Assembly (NCBI GenBank): GCA_964487845.1
Contig: CAZASK010000010.1
Span: forward strand, 1-54,347
Reading direction: 5' to 3'
DNA from: CAZASK01 sp964487845
GTDB taxonomy: Bacteria > Chlamydiota > Chlamydiia > Chlamydiales > FEN-1388
DNA length: 54,347 nt
Both the position numbers and the translations under genes were made by a program. Of the stretch, positions 35,301 through 43,608 are shown in pieces. The first letter of the stretch is position 1. Each line of letters begins with the position of its first letter. Below the pieces are notes generated by a model. It was not told the DNA's origin, ran no database searches, and saw only the letters and a list, made by a program, of their open reading frames with translations.

Positions 35301-38300
35301 TAGGCGCAGCGAACCCTTGTTCCCACAGCCAATGCTCCAACTTGATTGACCGATACCGTCTTACTTCCAGTAGTCACCGTAAGTGACGATGTTGAAGTAA
35401 TGTTGTCATAGCCCGCACCGGTAGCACCTGTTGATCCTGTAGCACCAGTTGCCCCGGTCGCTCCTGTAGCGCCTGTTGCTCCCACAGAGCCTGCAACACC
35501 CACGTTCCAAGCAGCATATGTTCCTGAACCACCTGTATTATCAGCATTTACTGTGAGCGTAGTTCCTGAGATTGCCGTGATCACACCTTCAAAAAAGTTG
35601 GATGTTCCGGAACTATACGCACACCGAATACGTTCTCCGACAGACAATGCACCCACTTGGTTCACAACTACTGTTTTACTTCCCGTTCCTATTGCCAATG
35701 ACGAGGTAGATGTTATCCCGCTATATCCAGCACCAGTAGCTCCGGTGGCGCCTGTTGCTCCGGTAGCACCTGTCGCCCCTGTAGCTCCTGTACTTCCCGT
35801 AGAACCAGTGGCACCAAGAGCACCCGTTACACTCACCGTCCAAGTTGAATAAGTTCCTGATCCTCCAGACACATCGGCGTTAATCGTAAGCGTTGTTCCT
35901 GATATTGCAGTGATGCTGCCGTCAAAGAAATTTGATGTCCCTGATGTATAGGCAACGCGAACCCTTGTTCCCACTGCTAAGGCTCCTACTTGGTTCACGG
36001 CCACTGTCTTTGTACCCGTCCCGATAGTAAGAGAGGAGGTAGACGTAATATTGTCATAACCGGCTCCTGTTGCTCCAGTAGACCCCGTAGCACCAGTAGC
36101 ACCTGTAGAGCCAGTTGCTCCTGTAGCTCCTGTAGAGCCTGTAGCACCAATAGAACCTGTTGCACCTGTAGAACCTACTGATCCAGCTACTGTCACATTC
36201 CATGCCGTATAGGTGCCAGAACCTCCTGTATTATCAGAATTAATCGTAAGTGTTGTCCCAGAAATTGCTGTGATCACGCCTTCGAAGAAATTCGATGTCC
36301 CTGAGCTATAGGCTACGCGCACTCTCGTTCCAACCGCAAGAGCACCCACCTGATTGACAGCAACCGTCTTCGTTCCTACTCCGATTAAAAGAGAAGAGGT
36401 AGACGTTATATTGTCATAGCCGGCTCCTGTTGCACCAGTGGATCCTGTGGCACCAGTAGCTCCTGTAGCGCCAGTCGCTCCTGTAGAACCAGTGGCGCCT
36501 GTTGAACCAACAGATCCTGCTACCGTGACGTTCCAAGCAGTATATGTTCCCGAACCTCCTGTATTATCAGCACTTATTGTAAGTGTCGTGCCTGATATTG
36601 CCGTGATCACACCTTCGAAGAAGTTCGATGTTCCTGAGCTATAGGCGACACGCACCCTAGTTCCTATAGCTAATGCTCCGACTTGATTCACAATAACAGT
36701 TTTGCTGCCAGTGCCAATAGCCAATGAAGTCGTCGATGTAATACCGTCAAAACCTGCTCCAGTAGCACCAGTTGCGCCTGTAGAGCCTGTAGCACCAGTA
36801 GAACCTGTTGCACCTGTGGATCCTGTAGCACCAGTTGCTCCTGTAGCTCCTGTTACTCCCACAGAACCAGCCACTGTTACATTCCATGCAGTGTATGTTC
36901 CAGAGCCGCCAGTATTATCGGCGCTTATTGTAAGTGTCGTTCCTGATATTGCTGTAATCACACCTTCAAAGAAGTTGGATGTGCCTGAGCTATACGCCAC
37001 GCGTACCCTTGTTCCAACCACTAACGCACCCACTTGATTGACAACCACTGTTTTAGTTCCTGTACCAATAGCTACAGATGTAGTAGAGGTAATACCATCA
37101 AAACCAGCTCCAGTGGCACCGGTTCCGCCCACAGCTCCCGTAGACCCTGTTGCACCTGTAGCGCCTGTTGCACCTGTAGATCCGGTTGCACCCGTGGATC
37201 CTGTAGCGCCCGTTGCACCTGTAGATCCTGTAGCGCCCGTTGCTCCTGTCGCACCAGTAGATCCAGTTGCCCCTGTTGAACCAACAGAGCCTGCTACTGA
37301 GATATTCCATGAAGAATAGGTTCCAGAGCCGCCGGTATTATCTGAACTAATGGTAAGCGTAGTCCCAGATATTGCCGTGATCACACCTTCGAAAAAATTG
37401 GATGTCCCTGAGGTATAGGCTACGCGCACTCTTGTTCCAACAGCAAGGGCTCCCACCTGATTCACAGAAACTGTTTTAGTTCCTGTCCCGATGAGAAGAG
37501 ATGAGGTAGAGGTAATATTGTCATATCCGGCTCCTGTTGCTCCTGTTGATCCTGTAGCGCCCGTTGTACCTGTAGATCCTGTAGCACCAGTGGCTCCTGT
37601 AGATCCTGTAGCACCAGTTGCGCCTGTCGAACCAACAGAGCCTACTACAGATACGTTCCAAGAGGTAAAGGTACCTGAACCACCCGTGTTGTCAGCATTC
37701 ACCGTAAGTGTCGTTCCAGAAATTGCCGTGATCACACCTTCAAAAAAGTTAGATGTTCCCGAGCTATAGGCTACACGTATTCGTGTGCCAACAGCTAATG
37801 CTCCAACTTGGTTCACAACAACTGTTTTGCTACCTGTTCCGATGGCAAGTGAAGTTGTTGATGTAATGCCATCATAGCCAGCTCCGGTAGCTCCTGTAGA
37901 TCCAGTAGCGCCAGTTTCGCCTGTCGCGCCTGTAGCTCCTGTAGTACCGGTTGCTCCCGTGGCTCCCGTTGCCCCCGCCGATCCAGCAACAGAGACGGTC
38001 CATGCTGTATAGGTTCCGGAACCGCCAGTATTGTCAGCATTCACCGTAAGTGTCGTTCCAGAAATTGCCGTGATCACACCTTCAAAAAAGTTAGATGTTC
38101 CCGAGCTATAGGCTACACGTATTCGTGTTCCAACAGCTAAAGCTCCCACCTGATTCACAATAACAGTTTTACTACCTGTTCCGATGGCTAGTGAAGTCGT
38201 TGACGTGATACCGTCATAGCCGGCCCCGGTAGCTCCTGTAGATCCTGCTGCACCAGTGGCTCCTGCGGCCCCTGTAGACCCGGTGGCGCCTGTTGCACCT

Positions 38301-41300
38301 GTAGATCCTGTCGCTCCTGTAACCCCAGTTGCTCCCACAGAGCCAGCTACTGAAATAGTCCATGAAGAATAGGTTCCAGAGCCGCCAGTATTATCTGAAC
38401 TAATGGTAAGCGTAGTCCCAGATATTGCTGTGATCACACCTTCAAAAAAGTTAGACGTACCTGATGCATATGCAACACGTACTCTTGTCCCGACTGCCAA
38501 TGCTCCCACCTGATTCACAGAGACTGTTTTGGTTCCTATCCCTATCAAAAGAGAGGAAGTGGACGTGATGTTATCGTAGCCAGCTCCAGTAGCTCCTGTA
38601 GATCCTGTTGCGCCAGTAGCTCCTGTAGCACCCGTTGCTCCTGTTGCTCCTGTTGCGCCAGTAGCTCCTGTAGATCCTGTAGCGCCCGTTGCTCCTGTAG
38701 CTCCTGTTGCACCAGTAGCTCCTGTCGCACCAGCAGATCCAGTTGCCCCTGTTGAACCAACAGAGCCTGCTACTGAGATATTCCATGAAGAATAGGTTCC
38801 AGAACCGCCGATATTATCTGAGCTAACGGTAAGTGTAGTCCCAGATATTGCCGTGATCACGCCTTCAAAAAAATTGGAAGGATTTCCTGTATACGCAAGG
38901 CGAACTCTCGACCCAACAGCTAGTGCTCCTACATTGTTTACAGTAACCGTTTTCGTTCCAGTGCCGATAGATAACGATGTCGTGGAGGTGATACCATCAT
39001 AGCCGACACCGGTTGCACCAGTAGCACCTGTGGATCCTGCAGCACCGGTTGCACCAATGGCTCCTGTAGCGCCCGTTGCACCAGTAGCTCCTGTAGCTCC
39101 TGTAATACCCATCGATCCAGCTACAGATATATTCCAAGAAGTATACGTTCCTGATCCCCCGCTTGTATCAGATGCAACGGTAAGTGTCGTTCCTGAAACC
39201 GCAGTGATGACCCCTTCAAAATAATTTAACGGATCAGAACTGTAGGCACTTCGAATCCTCGTTCCGACAGCTAACGCGCCTACATCATTCACAACAATTG
39301 TTTTTGTCCCCGTCCCAACCGTTAAGGAGGTTGTTGAAGTAATATCGCTGTAACCCGCTCCTGTAGAACCTGTTGCTCCTGCTAATCCTGTCGCTCCTGT
39401 AGAACCTGTCGCGCCTGTTGCTCCGATGGGACCGATATCTCCTGTTGAGCCTTTGTCACCCGCTACTCCTATATTCCATGATGCATATGTTCCCGTACCT
39501 GATGTATTATCAGCATTCACTGTAAGAGTCGTTCCTGATATAGCTGTAATAACACCTTCTAAATAACGAGAAGAAGAGGAACTATCCGTTGCTCGAATTC
39601 TTGTTCCAACAGCTAATGCACCTATGTCATTTACAGCAATTATTTGAGTCCCTGTATTGATCGTAAGAGATGACGTAGAATCAATACCGGAATAACCTGC
39701 GCCTGTTGCACCAACAGCACCTGTAGTACCAGTAGCTCCTGTCGCGCCTATAGCCCCTGTATCGCCCGTTGCCCCTGTAGCGCCAACAGGCCCTGTAAGA
39801 CCAATATCACCTTTGTCTCCCCCTACTGTTATATTCCATATAGAGTGGATACCAGAACCTCCTGTATTATCTGATAACACGGTAAGAATCGTGCCTGTTA
39901 TATCTGTAATAATTCCTTCGAAATAATTTGTTGGATCTAAGCTGTCAGCAGCACGAATGCGTGTTCCCACAACGAGAGCACCGATATCATTTACAGAAAT
40001 CGTCTGTACACCTGTAGCAACAGAAAGAGAAGATGTTGAAGTGATATTATCAAAACTTGCACCAGTGGCTCCTGTCGCACCCTGCGATCCCGTAGCACCA
40101 GCTGCACCAGTCGCACCTGTGGCACCAGTAGATCCCGCAGCCCCTGTCTCACCTTGCGATCCGGTAGCACCAGTGGCTCCTGTTGCACCAGCAGATCCAG
40201 TAGCTCCTGCCGCACCTGTGGCACCAGTAGCTCCTACCGCTCCAATATCACCTTTACTGCCCACCAAGGTGACTGTCCAGTCACTATATGATCCTGCACC
40301 ACCAGTATTTGTTGCATCCACCGTAAGTGTAGTGCCTGTTATACCTGTGATGATGCCATCAAAATAATTCGATGGCGAGCTGTTGGAAACTACGCGAATG
40401 AAGTTCCCAACCGTAAGAGCTCCAATATCATTCACACTTACTAATTGAGTTCCAGATGCGATAGTAAGAGATGTTGTGGATGTTATTCCACTGAAACCAG
40501 CACCAGTAGCTCCTGTAGCGCCAATTGATCCTGTAGCACCAGTGGGTCCAATAGGCCCTGTATCACCAGTAGCTCCTGTTGCTCCTGTTGCGCCAATAGC
40601 TCCTATGTCACCAACTACAGAGACATTCCAGGAAGCATACGTACCAGAACCCCCACTATTATCAGAAGATACTGTGATGATGTCTCCTGTGATATCGGTA
40701 ATGACCCCTTCAAAATAATTCAAAGGATTGAGAGCACTAGACAGGCGTATTCGGGTACCTACCACCAAAGCTCCTACATCATTTACCTCAACCACTTGAC
40801 TGCCTAATCCAACACTCAGAGAAGAAGTCGAGATGATGCCAGAATAACCAGCACCCGTTGCTCCTGTAGCTCCTGTAGCACCAGTAGATCCAGTAGCTCC
40901 CGCTGCCCCCGTAACGCCCATTGCCCCTGTAATTCCCACATCACCTGCTATAGAGATATTCCAAGCAGAATAGACGCCTGATCCACCCGTATTATCTGCA
41001 TTGATTGTGAGAGTAGTACCTGATATATTAGTAATTACTCCCTCAAAGTAATTTGTTGGATCAAAGCTATATGAAGCACGTACTCTCGAACCAACAACTA
41101 AAGCCCCTACTTGGTTCACATTGATAATGCGCGCTCCTGTGCCAACTGTACTGAGAGATGTTGATTGAATTCCTTCATAACCGACCCCTGTTATACCAGT
41201 AGCTCCCGTCGCACCTATATCACCAGTGGGTCCTGTAGCGCCTGCTACCCCTGGCGCCCCTGTTGCACCAGTAGATCCTGCAGGACCTACGTCTCCCTTA

Positions 41301-42235
41301 TCGCCTGCCACTACAATATTCCAAGCAGAGAAAATACCCGACCCCCCTACATTGTCGGAACTCACTGTAAGCGTCGTGCCTGATATCGAGGTAATCACGC
41401 CTTCGAAGTAATTACCGGGAGAAATTTGAGAAACAGCACGAATTCTCATGCCCACCGTTAGGGCATTTATTTGATTGACCTGAATCGTTTGAGTTCCTAT
41501 CGCAATTGCAAGAGATGTTGTCGAAGTAATATTGTCAAAACCAAGACCAGTAGCTCCTGTTATCCCAGTAGCTCCTATAGCACCTGTTGGACCTGTAGAT
41601 CCAATAGCTCCAGTAGCACCAGTTGCGCCCGTAGCTCCTGTTGCACCTGTATTTCCAGCTATTGTTATATTCCACGAAGAATAGGTGCCAGATTGGGAAT
41701 AAGTATCTGATTGCACCGTTAAAATATTGCCAGAAATATTGGTAATTATACCTTCCACATAATAGCTAGGATCAATGGTTGATACAGCACGAATTCTGGC
41801 ACCCACTACCAGCGCCCCAACCTGATTGACCGCTATAATTTGTGTCCCAGTACCAATGGTGATATCTGACGTAGAATAGATATTGGAATATCCAGCACCT
41901 GTAAATCCTGTCGCTCCTGTTGGACCTGTCGGGCCCCCAGCAGGACCAGCTGGTCCCATGGGACCTGTTGCTCCTGTAGCTCCTGGCTCGCCATGATGAC
42001 CTCTCGGCCCTTGATGCCCATGATGACCTTGATGACCTCTAGGACCTCGAGGCCCTGGAGGCCCTTGCCTTCCACGAATACTTTTTGATTCTTCTGTATC
42101 AACCTCTTCTGTTTGATCGAAGGTAGGACGAAGCTCTTCGTCTGCTTGTACATGCGAAAAATGACAACACAGAAGAAAGCAAATTCCTGTCCAAGAGAAC
42201 ATAGATCTTTTTATAAGGTGGTTAAGTGCAAACAT
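32309..42235 (-). CDS. Giant modular collagen-like secreted protein
   Basis: 3308 residues. A signal peptide (1-31, cleavage near VQA) is followed by an acidic stretch and a classical collagen segment from about 55 (GPP, GPR and GHQ triplets). From about 115 to 2935, 24 modules of about 85-90 residues alternate with Gly-X-Y runs made mostly of GAT and GST triplets. Each module has the pattern ITSTSSL, TVxVNQVGALAVGTR, EGVITAISGTTLT and NTGGSG, predicted all-beta. Two C-terminal jelly-roll-like domains of the C1q/TNF or BclA type (near 2975-3120 and 3170-3308) are separated by another collagen run; such domains trimerise collagen stalks. No sorting motif or autotransporter barrel is visible. 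A long, trimeric surface or secreted fibre is the likely form. GAGGAG lies 14 nt before the ATG. Confidence 0.88.
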   Translation of the reverse strand: MFALNHLIKRSMFSWTGICFLLCCHFSHVQADEELRPTFDQTEEVDTEESKSIRGRQGPPGPRGPRGHQGHHGHQGPRGHHGEPGATGATGPMGPAGPAGGPTGPTGATGFTGAGYSNIYSTSDITIGTGTQIIAVNQVGALVVGARIRAVSTIDPSYYVEGIITNISGNILTVQSDTYSQSGTYSSWNITIAGNTGATGATGATGATGAIGSTGPTGAIGATGITGATGLGFDNITSTTSLAIAIGTQTIQVNQINALTVGMRIRAVSQISPGNYFEGVITSISGTTLTVSSDNVGGSGIFSAWNIVVAGDKGDVGPAGSTGATGAPGVAGATGPTGDIGATGATGITGVGYEGIQSTSLSTVGTGARIINVNQVGALVVGSRVRASYSFDPTNYFEGVITNISGTTLTINADNTGGSGVYSAWNISIAGDVGITGAMGVTGAAGATGSTGATGATGATGAGYSGIISTSSLSVGLGSQVVEVNDVGALVVGTRIRLSSALNPLNYFEGVITDITGDIITVSSDNSGGSGTYASWNVSVVGDIGAIGATGATGATGDTGPIGPTGATGSIGATGATGAGFSGITSTTSLTIASGTQLVSVNDIGALTVGNFIRVVSNSSPSNYFDGIITGITGTTLTVDATNTGGAGSYSDWTVTLVGSKGDIGAVGATGATGAAGATGSAGATGATGATGSQGETGAAGSTGATGATGAAGATGSQGATGATGASFDNITSTSSLSVATGVQTISVNDIGALVVGTRIRAADSLDPTNYFEGIITDITGTILTVLSDNTGGSGIHSIWNITVGGDKGDIGLTGPVGATGATGDTGAIGATGATGTTGAVGATGAGYSGIDSTSSLTINTGTQIIAVNDIGALAVGTRIRATDSSSSSRYLEGVITAISGTTLTVNADNTSGTGTYASWNIGVAGDKGSTGDIGPIGATGATGSTGATGLAGATGSTGAGYSDITSTTSLTVGTGTKTIVVNDVGALAVGTRIRSAYSSDPLNYFEGVITAVSGTTLTVASDTSGGSGTYTSWNISVAGSMGITGATGATGATGATGAIGATGAAGSTGATGATGVGYDGITSTTSLSIGTGTKTVTVNNVGALAVGSRVRLAYTGNPSNFFEGVITAISGTTLTVSSDNIGGSGTYSSWNISVAGSVGSTGATGSAGATGATGATGATGATGATGSTGATGATGATGATGATGATGATGSTGATGAGYDNITSTSSLLIGIGTKTVSVNQVGALAVGTRVRVAYASGTSNFFEGVITAISGTTLTISSDNTGGSGTYSSWTISVAGSVGATGVTGATGSTGATGATGSTGAAGATGAAGSTGATGAGYDGITSTTSLAIGTGSKTVIVNQVGALAVGTRIRVAYSSGTSNFFEGVITAISGTTLTVNADNTGGSGTYTAWTVSVAGSAGATGATGATGTTGATGATGETGATGSTGATGAGYDGITSTTSLAIGTGSKTVVVNQVGALAVGTRIRVAYSSGTSNFFEGVITAISGTTLTVNADNTGGSGTFTSWNVSVVGSVGSTGATGATGSTGATGATGSTGTTGATGSTGATGAGYDNITSTSSLLIGTGTKTVSVNQVGALAVGTRVRVAYTSGTSNFFEGVITAISGTTLTISSDNTGGSGTYSSWNISVAGSVGSTGATGSTGATGATGATGSTGATGATGSTGATGSTGATGATGATGSTGAVGGTGATGAGFDGITSTTSVAIGTGTKTVVVNQVGALVVGTRVRVAYSSGTSNFFEGVITAISGTTLTISADNTGGSGTYTAWNVTVAGSVGVTGATGATGATGSTGATGSTGATGSTGATGATGAGFDGITSTTSLAIGTGSKTVIVNQVGALAIGTRVRVAYSSGTSNFFEGVITAISGTTLTISADNTGGSGTYTAWNVTVAGSVGSTGATGSTGATGATGATGATGSTGATGAGYDNITSTSSLLIGVGTKTVAVNQVGALAVGTRVRVAYSSGTSNFFEGVITAISGTTLTINSDNTGGSGTYTAWNVTVAGSVGSTGATGSIGATGSTGATGATGSTGATGATGSTGATGAGYDNITSTSSLTIGTGTKTVAVNQVGALAVGTRVRVAYTSGTSNFFDGSITAISGTTLTINADVSGGSGTYSTWTVSVTGALGATGSTGSTGATGATGATGATGATGATGAGYSGITSTSSLAIGTGSKTVVVNQVGALSVGERIRCAYSSGTSNFFEGVITAISGTTLTVNADNTGGSGTYAAWNVGVAGSVGATGATGATGATGATGSTGATGAGYDNITSTSSLTVTTGSKTVSVNQVGALAVGTRVRCAYASGPSNFFDGIITAISGTTLTVSADTIGGSGTYASWIVSVTGSVGATGSTGATGATGATGATGSTGATGATGSTGATGATGAGYDGITSTSSLTIGTGSRTVSVNQVGALAVGTRVRVASSSGTSNFFEGVITTISGTTLTISSDNTGGSGTHALWTISVAGSVGATGATGSTGATGATGATGATGSTGATGATGAGYDGITSTSSLAIGTGTKTVVVNQVGALVVGTRARFAYTTTPSNFFEGVITAISGTTLTVSADNTGGSGTYTSWNVTVVGSVGATGATGSTGATGATGATGAAGSTGATGAGYDNITSTSSLVIGTGTKTVAVNQVGALAVGTRVRCAYTSGTSNFFEGVITAISGTTLTISADNSGGSGTYTSWTVSVAGSVGSIGVTGATGATGATGATGATGATGATGSTGATGAGFDGITSTTSNTIGTGTKTVSVNQIGALVVGTRVRCAYASGISNFFEGVITAISGTTLTINADNASGSGTYTTWNVTVSGSVGSTGSTGSTGSTGATGATGATGATGATGATGSTGAGYNGITSTSSVTIGTGSKTVVVNQVGALSVGERIRCAYSSGTSNFFEGVITAISGTTLTVNADNTGGSGTYAAWNVGVAGSVGATGSTGSTGATGSAGATGATGATGSTGSTGATGATGATGVLSDIAVIQIRRSTAYTVSGASFTDITFDTDDIKNNSTVLDHSTATNTEKLYINQTGYYLVGFSGYCTTSSSTNRFEIQAASSGNVINGSNLLSGDTDINLISRTFLVNMTSTGYITLQAKSNTTSATQTITGLTFWAQRANGVTGATGATGSSGVTGATGATGATGATGATGVAGATGATGATGVAGATGATGPAAAFEYLSMYSYGPDTVSAGAAMICSGSHVTPSGSSISYNTTTGVATVATTGVYLIIYGLTPTTAGAKFALKVNSTVNTATQIDSRGSTGQFMTGSAILSLTSGDTLSLVNNGSSAVTVQGGGTSTDMNAYITIIRLG
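33425..41893 (-). repeat. Array of 24 imperfect repeat units inside the collagen-like gene
   Basis: Twenty-four units average about 353 bp (118 codons): a conserved beta module plus a variable collagen linker. The first eight or nine units from the N-terminus differ most, while units 10-24 are very alike in protein. The linkers vary from about 20 to 60 residues. Some adjacent units share long identical DNA (98 bp at 37689-37786 and 38031-38128), others have the same protein with many silent changes, so the units have different ages. Confidence 0.9.
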
Positions 42236-42462
42236 TTTCTTCAGAAAAACTCCTCATTTTCGTGCGGATCGATCGGGCAAACTAAGGTCGAACACAAATC
42301 ATGTTTTCGGAACATAAAAATATGGTTTATAAACGTCAATATATATTTTTTTTCAACGACATCAAGAACAGCAGAATCGACACTTTTCTAAAAATAATTT
42401 CTTGCTTCAAGCTGACAGATCTGATAGAGGTTGAAGAAACCTTATTCATAAAGTTCAATGGC

Positions 42463-43440
42463 ATGAAAGAATTAAGTCTTCAAAAAATACTTACAGCGAA
42501 AAAAGCACTCCGCGGCAAGATTTTGGAGACTCCCTTGCTGACTATACACTCGCTTACAACTCAACATGGCAATCCTATACTTGTAAAAGCAGAGTGTCTA
42601 CAACCGTCGGGATCATTTTCGATACGAGGCGCAACTTTTTTTCTTTCTAAATTAACAGCAGCCCAACGAAAACATGGAGTTGTCACCTATTCGACAGGGA
42701 ATCATGCCCAAGCTGTTGCACATGCCGCACATAAATTACACATTCCAGTTACTGTAGTCATGTCAAAAGACGCTCCTGATTGTAAAATCCGAGCCATACA
42801 ACAATACGGCGCTAAAATTATTTTTACAGAACCATTGTCTGATGTAAGAAAACGTACAGCAGAAGATCTCTCAAAATCGAATAATCTTGTTCTCATACCT
42901 CCCTATGACCATGTGAATATCATTGCTGGACAAGGCACTACAGGACTAGAAATTATGGATCAAATAGACCCTGCCGCTATTTTTGTAAGTATAGGAGGCG
43001 GCGCTCTTATTGCCGGTGTAGCTTTGGCTGCCAAAAAGATGAATCCCAAAGTGAAAATCATCGGAGTAGAACCAGAATTGGAAAATGACGCATGGCAATC
43101 TTTTAAATACCACACGAAAATTACACTCCAGCAACCGAGCAATACGATTGTGGATGCTGTTCGTATACAGACTCTCGGGAATATTACCTACCCTATCATG
43201 AAAAAATATGTAGATGAAATCATCACGTTATCAGAAGAGGATATTGTAAAAGCAACACTGAACCTTATCGAGCGCACGCATCTTCTTGTAGAGCCTGCGG
43301 GAGCATTAGCCTATGCAGCAGCACTTAATTACAAAAAGAAGTTTACAACAAAAAAACCAGTCGTTGCCATTGCTTCAGGAGGCAATACAAACCTTGAATT
43401 TATCTCCAAATTGCATGCGAAACGCTGCCAAGATCAATAG
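42463..43440 (+). CDS. Threonine dehydratase/serine racemase-like protein lacking the PLP lysine
   Basis: A 325-residue fold-type II PLP-enzyme homologue. STGNHAQAVA, the phosphate loop GGGALIAG and the C-terminal SGGN are all kept, and VEPAGALA is present. The Schiff-base lysine, normally in GSFKxRGA, is replaced: the sequence reads SGSFSIRGA with Ser53 encoded by TCG at 42619-42621. Without it the usual dehydratase or racemase reaction should not occur, so the protein may be a pseudoenzyme or have a different role. The frame is open from 42301; ATG 42463 matches the family start (KELSLQKILTAKKAL) though its ribosome site is weak. The 227 bp upstream also holds the promoter of the divergent giant gene. 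Confidence 0.82.
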   Translation: MKELSLQKILTAKKALRGKILETPLLTIHSLTTQHGNPILVKAECLQPSGSFSIRGATFFLSKLTAAQRKHGVVTYSTGNHAQAVAHAAHKLHIPVTVVMSKDAPDCKIRAIQQYGAKIIFTEPLSDVRKRTAEDLSKSNNLVLIPPYDHVNIIAGQGTTGLEIMDQIDPAAIFVSIGGGALIAGVALAAKKMNPKVKIIGVEPELENDAWQSFKYHTKITLQQPSNTIVDAVRIQTLGNITYPIMKKYVDEIITLSEEDIVKATLNLIERTHLLVEPAGALAYAAALNYKKKFTTKKPVVAIASGGNTNLEFISKLHAKRCQDQ

Positions 43441-43448
43441 GAAAATAT

Positions 43449-43595
43449 ATGATGAAAAAACTGAGTATTGAATCCATTCTCTTTATTTTTGTTTTTATCG
43501 GAATAAGCTATTTACTTATTTCGTATGCCATAAGACAATATAAGAGCTCACACAGCGCGGAAAATCCAATAAAAATGGAAAAACCAAGCAAATAA
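43449..43595 (+). CDS. Small single-pass membrane protein
   Basis: 48 residues in the gap between the dehydratase-like and LMF genes. MMKKLSIES leads into one hydrophobic helix (about 9-28, LFIFVFIGISYLLISYA) followed by a short charged tail. It begins 8 bp after the upstream stop and ends 13 bp before the LMF start, in the same direction, which fits an operon member. No family is recognised. Small size limits confidence. Confidence 0.5.
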   Translation: MMKKLSIESILFIFVFIGISYLLISYAIRQYKSSHSAENPIKMEKPSK

Positions 43596-43608
43596 AAGAG
43601 CGTTTTCG

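Noticed and set aside
32484..41411. Many plus-strand open frames rich in Pro-Val-Ala-Pro-Val (for example 36702-37037 and 39957-40367)
   Set aside because: They are the mirror images of the Gly-Ala-Thr repeats of the minus-strand collagen-like gene. They have no ribosome sites and stop and start with the repeats.
33300..42000. Short regularly repeated DNA resembling a CRISPR array
   Set aside because: The repeats are multiples of 9 bp within one long reading frame and encode collagen triplets. There are no unique spacers and no cas genes.
42301..42462. N-terminal extension of the threonine-dehydratase-like frame
   Set aside because: The family begins close to MKELSLQK; the upstream codons are AT-rich, unlike the family, and lie in the region that must contain the divergent promoters.
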